A stretch of DNA of 64,000 bases from Enterobacter sp. BIGb0383 (lineage in GTDB: Bacteria > Pseudomonadota > Gammaproteobacteria > Enterobacterales > Enterobacteriaceae). Position numbers and translations under genes: made by a program. The stretch spans positions 1,674,001-1,738,000 of the forward strand of contig NZ_RJKQ01000001.1 of the NCBI RefSeq assembly GCF_003751845.1, written 5' to 3'. Shown piece after piece: positions 57,048 to 64,000 of the stretch. The number at the start of each line of letters is the position of its first letter. The stretch's first letter is position 1. Under the pieces are notes generated by a model. The model saw only the letters and a program-made list of their open reading frames with translations, had not been told where the DNA came from and did no database searches.

Positions 57048-57382
57048 ATACGCAGGGCGTTATTTCCTGTCTCGTTTCAGTTCACAAATTCGGTTATTTT
57101 CCGCCTTCGCGGGCGGATTAAAACGGGCTGAATTCACGTCCTGTCGATGTAAATGATACACAAATGTTAATTAAATGTTTACCCTCCATCCTTTTTTAAC
57201 ATTTAAAACCGCCCTGGTACTGGGGTGATATTATGTTTTTAACTATTTGATAACCAAATTAGATCCAATATTTTACAATAACGGTTAGCCATCACATTTA
57301 GCCGATCTGTGATTCATTCCCTCTTCCCTTCGTTGCTAACCTCAGGCCGTGACATGCTCCGGCCCTCAAAAAAGGTACAACG
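57048..57382. other. Intergenic region upstream of the second sugar ABC operon
   Basis: 335 bases, no gene seen. It contains a short CCGCC/GGGCGG hairpin near 57101-57116 that may end rcnA, then a repeat cluster: AAATGTTAA (57162-57170), TTAAATGTT (57171-57179) and AACATTTAA (57198-57206), two orientations of one nine-base motif. ATCACA (57291) and TGTGAT (57308) face each other 11 bases apart. These are candidate operators for the operon. Confidence 0.5.
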
Positions 57383-58369
57383 ATGAAATTCAAACTCGCA
57401 TTACTCAGCGCAGCCCTGGTTTCTGCCTGCATGTTGTCCGGTACGTCCGCTGCGGCGGAAAAAAAATACGACATTGCCGTAGTCGCTAAGGTCACCGGTA
57501 TTCCGTGGTTTAACCGTATGGAGACCGGCGTTAACGACGCGGCGAAGAAACTCGATGTGAATGCGTATCAGACCGGCCCTTCGACGCCCGATCCTGCCCA
57601 GCAGGTCAAGGTGATTGAGGATCTGATCGCCAAAAACGTTAACGCCATTATCGTGGTGCCGAACGACGCCAAAGTGCTGGAGCCGGTGCTGAAAAAAGCC
57701 CGCGACAAAGGCATCGTGGTGCTGACGCACGAATCCCCGGATCAGCAGATCGGCCAGTGGGATATCGAAACCATCGACAGCGAAAAATACGCGCAGGCCA
57801 ACGTCGACGAGCTGGCGAAAAGTATGGGCGGAAAAGGCGGCTATGCCATTTACGTCGGCTCGCTGACCGTGCCGCTGCATAACGCCTGGGCCGATTACGC
57901 CATTAAGTACCAGAAAGAGAAGTATCCGGAGATGTTTGAAGTCACCTCGCGTCTGCCGGTGGCGGAAAGCATCGATAAATCGTACTCCACCACCCTGGAT
58001 TTGATGAAAACGTATCCGCAGATGAAAGGGATTATTGGCTTCGGGTCGCTCGGCCCGATTGGTGCCGGTCAGGCCGTTCAGAAGAAACGCGCCAAAGATA
58101 AAATTGCCGTGGTCGGGATCGCCATGCCAGGACAGGCTGCACCTTATCTGATGCGGGGCGATATCAAAAAAGCCCTGCTGTGGGATCCGAAAGACGCGGG
58201 ATACGCGCTGGTGACGGTTGCCGACCAGCTCTTGCAGGGCAAAGAGGTCACACCCGACCTGACCCTCGATGGCTTAGGAAAAGCCGATGTCGACATGGAT
58301 AAGAAAGTGATCCGCTTTAATAAGATCCTCGAAGTCACCAAAGATAACGCGCAGTCACTCGGGTTCTGA
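57383..58369 (+). CDS. Periplasmic sugar-binding protein (RbsB/LsrB-like)
   Basis: 328 residues. Signal peptide MKFKLALLSAALVSACML..., cleavage near TSAAA-EKKYD. It then has a type I periplasmic binding fold of the ribose/rhamnose/AI-2 group (VVAKVTGIPWFNRMETG, NAIIVVPNDAKVLEPVL). The CSA region SAALVSACMLSG contains a Cys, but a lipobox reading would leave an odd tail, so periplasmic secretion is preferred. It heads an operon with one ATPase and two permeases. The ligand is unknown. Confidence 0.88.
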   Translation: MKFKLALLSAALVSACMLSGTSAAAEKKYDIAVVAKVTGIPWFNRMETGVNDAAKKLDVNAYQTGPSTPDPAQQVKVIEDLIAKNVNAIIVVPNDAKVLEPVLKKARDKGIVVLTHESPDQQIGQWDIETIDSEKYAQANVDELAKSMGGKGGYAIYVGSLTVPLHNAWADYAIKYQKEKYPEMFEVTSRLPVAESIDKSYSTTLDLMKTYPQMKGIIGFGSLGPIGAGQAVQKKRAKDKIAVVGIAMPGQAAPYLMRGDIKKALLWDPKDAGYALVTVADQLLQGKEVTPDLTLDGLGKADVDMDKKVIRFNKILEVTKDNAQSLGF

Positions 58370-58397
58370 GGCTTTCAGCCACCACCAGGGAACCCAA

Positions 58398-58456
58398 CGC
58401 CGGCCGTCTGGCCGGCGCTACCGAACCGATTAACACTCAGCGCCCGTACGGGCGCT
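58398..58456 (+). other. Two intercistronic hairpins after the binding-protein gene
   Basis: CGCCGGCC/GGCCGGCG around GTCT (58398-58417), and AGCGCCC/GGGCGCT around GTAC (58439-58456). Neither has a T run. Such stems commonly protect the abundant binding-protein message from 3' decay. Confidence 0.6.
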
Positions 58457-58472
58457 CGCAGGGGTATTGTCG

Positions 58473-59981
58473 ATGACAGACACCACCGCATTTATCACTC
58501 TTGAGAATATCAGCAAGCAATTCCCGGGCGTGCGGGCGCTGGATAAGGTGAACCTGACCCTGAAAAAAGGCGAAGTTCACTGTCTGGCGGGACAGAACGG
58601 CTGCGGTAAAAGCACCATTATCAAAGTGATCTCCGGGGTTTATCAGCCGGAAAAAGGGGCGCAGATCCTGCTCGACGGCAAACTGTTCCATCACCTGACG
58701 CCCTCGCTTTCCGCCCACTACGGTATCCAGGTGATTTACCAGGATCTCTCTTTGTTCCCCAACTTCAGCGTCACGGAGAATATCGCCGTCAACCGCTATC
58801 TGCCGGGCGGTGATATCTGGGTGCGGCGTGGCGCGATGCAACAGCAGGCGCTGGCGGCAATGAAGCGTATCGGCGTAACGATAGACCCGGATAAGAAAGT
58901 CGAAAAGCTGTCGATTGCCGACCGCCAGCTGGTGGCGATTTGCCGCGCCATCGCCGCCGACGCCCGGCTGGTGATCATGGATGAACCCACCGCGTCTCTG
59001 ACCCGTCAGGAGGTGAACGGCCTGCTACGGGTGGTTAACGAATTAAAAGCCGCCGGAATTTGCGTGGTGTTCGTCAGCCACCGCCTTGATGAGGTGATGG
59101 AGGTGGCGGATCGGATTAGCGTCATGCGTGACGGCAAGCTGGTCGGCACCTTCCCCGCAAGCGAACTCGACAGCCACGAGCTGGCTTTCCTGATGACCGG
59201 ACAGCGCTTTCACTACAGTCCCCTGCCGGAGAAGCCGCCCGTCGAGCAGGAACCGATGCTGGAGGTACGCCATTTAAGTCGCAAAGATAAGTACCAGGAT
59301 ATTAACCTGTCCCTGCGCAGCGGCGAGATTGTCTCAATCGTCGGCCTGCTGGGCGCGGGACGCACCGAACTCTGTCTGAGCCTGTTCGGAATGACCCAGC
59401 CCGAAAGCGGCGAAATCTGGATCAACGGCAAACCGGTCAAGCTGCGCAGTAACCACGACGCTATCAAACACGGGATCGGCTATGTCTCGGAAGATCGCCT
59501 GACTCAGGGACTGATCATGGAGCAGTCGATTTACGACAACACCATCGTGACGGTTTTTGACAAGCTCCACACGCGAGGCGGCCTGCTCGATCACCGTAAG
59601 GCCCGGACGCTGGTAGACGATCTGATTCGCGGGCTGAATATCAAAGTCTCCGACCCACAGCTGCCGGTTAAAACGCTCTCCGGCGGCAATGCCCAGAGGA
59701 TAGCCATCGCCAAATGGGTCGCCACCCATCCGCGCATTCTTATCCTCGATTCGCCAACCGTCGGCGTCGATATTGCCAACAAAGAGGGGATCTACCAGAT
59801 TGCCCGCGATTTGGCGGAACAGGGGATGGCGGTGCTGATGATTTGCGACGAAATCCCGGAAGCCTACTACAACAGTCACCGCGTGCTGGTCATGCGTCGC
59901 GGCAGGCTGGTGGCTGAATTTAATCCTCATCGCTGCCGCGAAGAGGAGATTGCTGACGTGGTCGAGGTAATCCATGAATAA
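58473..59981 (+). CDS. Sugar ABC transporter ATP-binding protein (RbsA-like)
   Basis: 502 residues from ATG 58473; a TTG two codons upstream is a weaker start. Two ATPase domains. The first has Walker A GQNGCGKST, signature LSIADRQ and Walker B LVIMDEPTASL. The second has degenerate Walker A GLLGAGRTEL, signature LSGGNAQRIAIA and Walker B ILILDSPTVGVD, where the catalytic Glu is replaced by Ser. That suggests the second site binds but does not hydrolyse ATP. It overlaps the next permease gene by eight bases. Confidence 0.9.
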   Translation: MTDTTAFITLENISKQFPGVRALDKVNLTLKKGEVHCLAGQNGCGKSTIIKVISGVYQPEKGAQILLDGKLFHHLTPSLSAHYGIQVIYQDLSLFPNFSVTENIAVNRYLPGGDIWVRRGAMQQQALAAMKRIGVTIDPDKKVEKLSIADRQLVAICRAIAADARLVIMDEPTASLTRQEVNGLLRVVNELKAAGICVVFVSHRLDEVMEVADRISVMRDGKLVGTFPASELDSHELAFLMTGQRFHYSPLPEKPPVEQEPMLEVRHLSRKDKYQDINLSLRSGEIVSIVGLLGAGRTELCLSLFGMTQPESGEIWINGKPVKLRSNHDAIKHGIGYVSEDRLTQGLIMEQSIYDNTIVTVFDKLHTRGGLLDHRKARTLVDDLIRGLNIKVSDPQLPVKTLSGGNAQRIAIAKWVATHPRILILDSPTVGVDIANKEGIYQIARDLAEQGMAVLMICDEIPEAYYNSHRVLVMRRGRLVAEFNPHRCREEEIADVVEVIHE

Positions 59982-60960
59982 CCGTATCGCCCACCTGGTC
60001 GGGCAACATGAGTTCTGGCTTGGGCTGCTGGTGGTCGCTCTCGCTGTCGGCCTGAGCGTCAGCACCGAGGAGTTTCTCTCGCTCGGCAATTTGACGGATG
60101 TCGCCACCAGCTACGCCATTCTCGGCATTCTCGCCTGCGGGCTCTTTGTGGTGCTGATTTCCGGCGGGATCGACATTTCGTTCCCGGCGATGACCGCCAT
60201 CGCCCAGTACGCCATGGCAAGCTGGACCCTCGCCCACGGCGGCAACTTTGCGCTGGCGCTGCTTATCGCCATTGCCGTCGGACTTCTGCTGGGACTGATT
60301 AACGGCTTCCTGGTCTACTGGCTGCGGGTCCCGGCGATTATTATCACTATCGCCACGTTAAACCTCTATTACGGGCTGCTGGTCTACACCACCAAAGGCA
60401 CCTGGCTGTACGGTTTTCCGGACTGGTTTATGAATGGCATCAACTGGTTCTCCTTCACCGCCGCCGACGGTTATGACTACGGGCTGACGCTTCCCCTGCT
60501 CTGCCTGGCGGCCGTCATTCTCTTTACCGCCGTGCTGATGAATTTCACCCGCCTTGGCCGCCAGGTTTACGCCATGGGCGGCAATCGCGACGCGGCCTCA
60601 CGGCTCGGGTTGAACCTGCCGAAGCTGCATTTTTACGTCTATGGCTATATGGGCATCCTCGCCGGTATCGCCGCCGTGGTGCAGGCGCAGATCACCCAGT
60701 CCGTGGCCCCCAACTCGCTGCTTGGTTTTGAGCTGACCGTGCTGGCGGCGGTGGTCCTTGGCGGCACCAGCATGAGCGGCGGACGCGGCACGCTTACCGG
60801 CACGCTGCTCGGGGTGATCCTGCTGGCCTTTTTGCAGAATGGCCTGACGCTGCTTGGCGTCTCCTCCTACTGGCACACCGTCTTTAGCGGCGCCATTATC
60901 CTGGTCAGCATCAGCGCCACGGCCTGGAATGAAAAACGCAAACTTGCGAGAGAGGTTTGA
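59974..60960 (+). CDS. Sugar ABC transporter permease 1
   Basis: 328 residues, RbsC/LsrC-like, with 8-10 membrane helices. The coupling segments GGNRDAASRLGL and LGGTSMSGGRGT are visible. It overlaps the ATPase gene by eight bases and is followed one base later by a second permease, so the transporter probably has a heterodimeric membrane core as in LsrCD and YtfT/YjfF. Confidence 0.9.
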   Translation: MNNRIAHLVGQHEFWLGLLVVALAVGLSVSTEEFLSLGNLTDVATSYAILGILACGLFVVLISGGIDISFPAMTAIAQYAMASWTLAHGGNFALALLIAIAVGLLLGLINGFLVYWLRVPAIIITIATLNLYYGLLVYTTKGTWLYGFPDWFMNGINWFSFTAADGYDYGLTLPLLCLAAVILFTAVLMNFTRLGRQVYAMGGNRDAASRLGLNLPKLHFYVYGYMGILAGIAAVVQAQITQSVAPNSLLGFELTVLAAVVLGGTSMSGGRGTLTGTLLGVILLAFLQNGLTLLGVSSYWHTVFSGAIILVSISATAWNEKRKLAREV

Positions 60961-60961
60961 G

Positions 60962-61915
60962 ATGAACGCCTTCATCAGACGCTTACCCGGTGATGCCATC
61001 ATCCGCCTGCAGTGCGTGATGATTATCCTGGTTGCCGTGGTCTTTTCAGTCCTGCTGGGCAGCCGCTTCTTCAGCATCGCCAACTTCCAGTCCATCAGCT
61101 CGCAGCTGCCGATTCTTGGCCTGCTGGCGCTCGGGATGGGCATCACCATGCTCACGGGCGGCATTAACCTGTCGATTATCGCCGGGGCCAACGCCTGCTC
61201 GCTGGTGATGGCGGCGATCATTGTCAGCCATCCCGATAATCCACTCTTTCTGCTGCTGGCGCTGCTGGCCGGTCTCGCGGTGGCGGTGGCAATCGGCACG
61301 CTTAACGGGGCGCTTATCGCCTGGGTGGGTGTCTCGCCGATCCTCGCCACGCTTGGCACCATGACGCTGATCTCCGGCCTCAACATTCTGCTCTCCGACG
61401 GGACGGTGATTTCCGGCTTTCCGGCGGCGATTCAGTTCCTCGGCAATGCCAGCATCGCGGGTATCCCCGTCGCGCTGCTGCTCTTTCTGCTGGTGGCGGT
61501 GCTGCTGTGGGTGCTGCTGGAGCATACCACGCTCGGGCGCAGCCTTTATCTGGTGGGATCCAACGAACAGGCCACGCGCTACAGCGGCGTCAATACCGTG
61601 CGCGTGCAGATTGCGGTGTATGTGATTTCCGCGCTGCTCGGCTGGGCGGCCGCCATTTTGATGATGGCGAAATTCAACTCGGCGAAAGCGGGATACGGTG
61701 AATCTTACCTGCTGGTGACCATCCTGGCCTCGGTGCTCGGCGGGATTAACCCGGACGGCGGCTTCGGGCGCGTTATCGGTCTGGTCCTGGCGCTCATCGT
61801 GCTGCAAATGCTGGAAAGCGGCCTGAATTTGCTGGGGGTCAGTAGCTACCTCACGATGGCGCTCTGGGGCGCCGTGCTGATCCTCTTTATCGCATTACAA
61901 AATCGTAAAGCCTGA
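60962..61915 (+). CDS. Sugar ABC transporter permease 2
   Basis: 317 residues from ATG 60962, taken because it lies one base after the preceding stop (TGAGATG) with GAGAGG upstream; the longer in-frame reading lies within permease 1. RbsC/LsrD-like with about 9 helices, GSNEQATRYSGV and LGGINPDGGFGR as coupling segments. Confidence 0.9.
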   Translation: MNAFIRRLPGDAIIRLQCVMIILVAVVFSVLLGSRFFSIANFQSISSQLPILGLLALGMGITMLTGGINLSIIAGANACSLVMAAIIVSHPDNPLFLLLALLAGLAVAVAIGTLNGALIAWVGVSPILATLGTMTLISGLNILLSDGTVISGFPAAIQFLGNASIAGIPVALLLFLLVAVLLWVLLEHTTLGRSLYLVGSNEQATRYSGVNTVRVQIAVYVISALLGWAAAILMMAKFNSAKAGYGESYLLVTILASVLGGINPDGGFGRVIGLVLALIVLQMLESGLNLLGVSSYLTMALWGAVLILFIALQNRKA

Positions 61916-61931
61916 TGTCGGGAGAAAAATA

Positions 61932-63569
61932 ATGGCGAGTTACTTCATTGGTGTGGATGTAGGGACCGGGAGCGCGCGCGCAGGCGTGTTTGATCTGAAC
62001 GGCAGAATGGTCGGTCAGGCCAGCCGGGCCATTGAAATTTATCGCCCGCAGGCCGATTTCGTGGAGCAATCCTCAGACAATATCTGGCAGGGGGTGTGTA
62101 ACGCGGTGCGCGATGCGATTAACCAGTCGGATATCAACCCGATTCAGGTCAAAGGGCTGGGATTCGACGCCACCTGCTCACTGGTGGTGCTGGATAAAGA
62201 GGGCAAGCCCCTGACCGTCAGCCCGTCCGGACGCAGCGAGCAAAATATCGTGGTATGGATGGATCACCGCGCCATTACGCAGGCCGAGCGCATCAACGCC
62301 CTGCACCACCGCGTCCTGGACTACGTCGGCGGCATTATCTCGCCGGAAATGCAGACGCCGAAGCTGCTGTGGCTGAAGCAGCATATGCCCAATACCTGGG
62401 CTAACGCAGGGTACTTTTTCGATCTCCCCGACTTCCTGACCTGGCGCGCCACCGGGGACGATACGCGCTCGCTCTGCTCCACGGTCTGTAAATGGACCTA
62501 TATGGGCCATGAAGATAGCTGGGACGCCAGCTATTTCCGCCAGATTGGCCTGGAGGATTTGCTGGTACATGATGCCGAGAAAATCGGCCGCTACGTGAAA
62601 ACCATGGGCGAGCCGCTGGGTCACGGTCTGACCCAGCGCGCCGCCAGCGAAATGGGGCTGATACCGGGTACGGCGGTCAGCGTGTCGATTATCGATGCCC
62701 ACGCGGGCACGCTCGGGACGCTCGGCGCCTGCGGCGTTTCCGGTGAAGTCGCCGATTTTGACCGCCGCATCGCGCTGATTGGCGGCACGTCAACGGGCCA
62801 TATGGCTATCTCAAAAACGCCGCGCTTTATCGGCGGCGTCTGGGGCCCGTACTACTCGGCGGTGCTGCCTGACTCCTGGCTCAATGAAGGCGGCCAGTCG
62901 GCAACCGGGGCGCTTATCGACCATATGATTCAGTCTCATCCCTGCTATGACGCTCTGCTGGCCCAGGCTAAAGCCCAGGGGCAGACCATTTACGAAGCGC
63001 TGAACGCGCTGCTGCGCAAGATGGCCGGCGAACCAGAAAATATCGCCTTCCTGACCCGTGATATCCATCTTCTGCCCTACTTCCACGGCAACCGCTCGCC
63101 GCGCGCTAACCCGACGCTGACCGGCGCGATTACCGGCCTGAAGCTGTCGCGCACGCCGGAAGATATGGCGCTGCATTATCTGGCGACCATCCAGGCTATC
63201 GCACTCGGCACCCGCCATATTATCGAAACGATGAATCAGAGCGGCTACACCATCGACACCATTATGGCCAGCGGCGGCGGCACCAAAAATCCGGTGTTCG
63301 TGCAGGAGCACGCCAACGCCACCGGCTGCGCCATGCTGCTCCCGGAAGAGAGCGAGGCAATGCTGCTCGGCAGCGCGATGATGGGCACCGTCGCCGCTGG
63401 CGTCTTTGAGACCTTCCCGGAAGCCATGTCCGCGATGAGCCGGATTGGCAAAACGGTAACGCCGCAGACCAACCGCATCAAGCAGTATTACGACCGCAAA
63501 TACCGGGTGTTCCATGAGATGTACCAGGACCATATGAAATACCGTCAGTTAATGCAGGAGGACGTATGA
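61932..63569 (+). CDS. FGGY-family carbohydrate kinase, probable ribulokinase-like
   Basis: 545 residues. N-terminal FGGY domain with the phosphate loop GVDVGTGSARAGVFD and the substrate-contact region VVWMDHRAI; C-terminal domain with IGGTSTGHM, FHGNRSPRANPTLTGAI and the ATP-binding MASGGGTKNP. Overall shape and length fit the D-ribulokinase/YpCarbK branch more than xylulokinase or LsrK, a judgement from memory. It would phosphorylate the imported ketose. It is 16 bases after permease 2 with GGAG upstream. Confidence 0.85.
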   Translation: MASYFIGVDVGTGSARAGVFDLNGRMVGQASRAIEIYRPQADFVEQSSDNIWQGVCNAVRDAINQSDINPIQVKGLGFDATCSLVVLDKEGKPLTVSPSGRSEQNIVVWMDHRAITQAERINALHHRVLDYVGGIISPEMQTPKLLWLKQHMPNTWANAGYFFDLPDFLTWRATGDDTRSLCSTVCKWTYMGHEDSWDASYFRQIGLEDLLVHDAEKIGRYVKTMGEPLGHGLTQRAASEMGLIPGTAVSVSIIDAHAGTLGTLGACGVSGEVADFDRRIALIGGTSTGHMAISKTPRFIGGVWGPYYSAVLPDSWLNEGGQSATGALIDHMIQSHPCYDALLAQAKAQGQTIYEALNALLRKMAGEPENIAFLTRDIHLLPYFHGNRSPRANPTLTGAITGLKLSRTPEDMALHYLATIQAIALGTRHIIETMNQSGYTIDTIMASGGGTKNPVFVQEHANATGCAMLLPEESEAMLLGSAMMGTVAAGVFETFPEAMSAMSRIGKTVTPQTNRIKQYYDRKYRVFHEMYQDHMKYRQLMQEDV

Positions 63570-64000
63570 ACCACGCATGGCAGCAGGCCACCGGCACCTG
63601 GACACTCTACAGTGAAGCGCTGGCCGGTTTAGGCCAGCATCTGGACGAATCCCTGTGGGCATCGCTGATGGCGGAACTGCGCGGATGTCAGGGGAAAATT
63701 GTCGTCACCGGAGTCGGTACCTCCGGCATTGCCGCGCGCAAAATCGCCCATATGCTGGCCTGCGTCGAGCGTCCGGCGATCTACCTGAGCGCCACCGATG
63801 CCGCCCACGGCGACATGGGGTTTTTACGCGAAGACGACCTGGTGATTATGCTCTCCCGCGGCGGCAACTCGGACGAGCTGACCCGGCTGTTGCCGGGACT
63901 GGCGGCCAGAAACGTGCCGGTGCTGGCCGTTACCGAAAACCCGGCGTCGGCGATAGCGCTGGCGTCGCGGCTGGTTATCTCTACCGGCGTCCAGCGCGAG
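63566..64000 (+). CDS. SIS-domain sugar isomerase, N-terminal 145 residues (3' end outside window)
   Basis: Starts MNHAWQQATGTWTLYSEALAG; its ATG overlaps the kinase stop as ATGA. The SIS domain shows VVTGVGTSGIAARKIAHML, DAAHGDMGFL and LSRGGNSDELTRLLPGL. This resembles the KdsD/GutQ/KpsF arabinose-5-phosphate isomerases (EAAHGDLGM, SNSGESSEI) but with GGN in place of SGE. Next to a ribulokinase-like gene, it may isomerise the kinase product, such as ribulose-5-P and arabinose-5-P. The gene is cut by the window end, so any C-terminal CBS domains are not visible. Confidence 0.8.
   Translation, partial: MNHAWQQATGTWTLYSEALAGLGQHLDESLWASLMAELRGCQGKIVVTGVGTSGIAARKIAHMLACVERPAIYLSATDAAHGDMGFLREDDLVIMLSRGGNSDELTRLLPGLAARNVPVLAVTENPASAIALASRLVISTGVQRE

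Noticed and set aside
57291-57313. ATCACA and TGTGAT as a CRP site
   Set aside because: The half-sites point outward and are 11 bases apart; a CRP site needs TGTGA-N6-TCACA.
1-64000. CRISPR array, insertion sequence, integrase, prophage or tRNA-linked island
   Set aside because: I saw no regular repeat-spacer pattern, transposase or integrase motif, or tRNA gene. The accessory segments carry no visible mobility genes.

Overview
The window is chromosomal DNA from a high-GC member of the Enterobacteriaceae. Most genes are close in length and sequence to Escherichia coli K-12 genes, and whole blocks keep the K-12 order: guaB-xseA, yfgJ, der-bamB-yfgM-hisS-ispG-rodZ-rlmN-ndk-pbpC-yfhM, sseA-sseB-pepB-iscX-fdx-hscA-hscB-iscA-iscU-iscS-iscR-trmJ-suhB, csiE-hcaT and yphB-yphH. 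The added genes (protealysin/emfourin, an alpha-glucoside PTS, extra sugar ABC transporters) suggest a genus near Enterobacter, Klebsiella, Lelliottia or Leclercia. The sequence alone does not settle which. I saw no rRNA, tRNA, CRISPR array, insertion sequence or prophage.

Layout. 1-2.7 kb: guaB (cut by the window edge) and xseA, divergent. 2.8-7.7 kb: accessory genes between xseA and der, namely an M4 metalloprotease with its emfourin-type inhibitor, the zinc-ribbon gene yfgJ, a POT-family peptide transporter and a Fur-box-preceded YncE-like beta-propeller. 7.8-24.2 kb: a minus-strand housekeeping run covering ribosome GTPase, outer-membrane assembly, histidyl-tRNA synthetase, isoprenoid synthesis, cell shape, rRNA/tRNA methylation, nucleotide balance, then PBP1C with bacterial alpha-2-macroglobulin. 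24.4-30.1 kb: an alpha-glucoside PTS/GH4 operon, an AT-rich orphan membrane-protein gene, a structured non-coding region probably equal to ryfA, then sseA with an RpiR regulator joined to it by one shared base. 30.1-38.1 kb: sseB, pepB and the complete isc iron-sulfur operon with paired IscR sites. 38.1-43.9 kb: trmJ/suhB, a ZevA/ZevB-like (DUF1007/NicO) metal export pair where K-12 has yfhR, csiE and an hcaT with no hca catabolic genes. 44.0-55.7 kb: the yph sugar locus, with a sugar-porter gene in place of yphA, read divergently from its ROK regulator yphH. 55.7-57.0 kb: the rcnR/rcnA nickel-cobalt pair. 57.4-64.0 kb: a second sugar ABC operon with an FGGY kinase and a SIS-domain isomerase that runs off the window.

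How the genes fit together. The accessory segments are mostly carbohydrate and metal functions set at fixed junctions of a conserved backbone. Three sugar systems can be read: PTS import of an alpha-glucoside with hydrolysis by a GH4 phospho-glucosidase; the functionally undefined yph system (ABC importer, dehydrogenase, mutarotase, sugar porter and the large DUF5107/TPR protein); and a terminal ABC-kinase-isomerase operon that looks built to turn a pentulose or similar ketose into a phosphosugar. Two separate NicO-type exporters lie within 18 kb. The most promising items for follow-up are the terminal sugar operon, the yph variant, the candidate RNA between rodZ and rlmN, the RpiR-sseA coupling and the protease-inhibitor pair.
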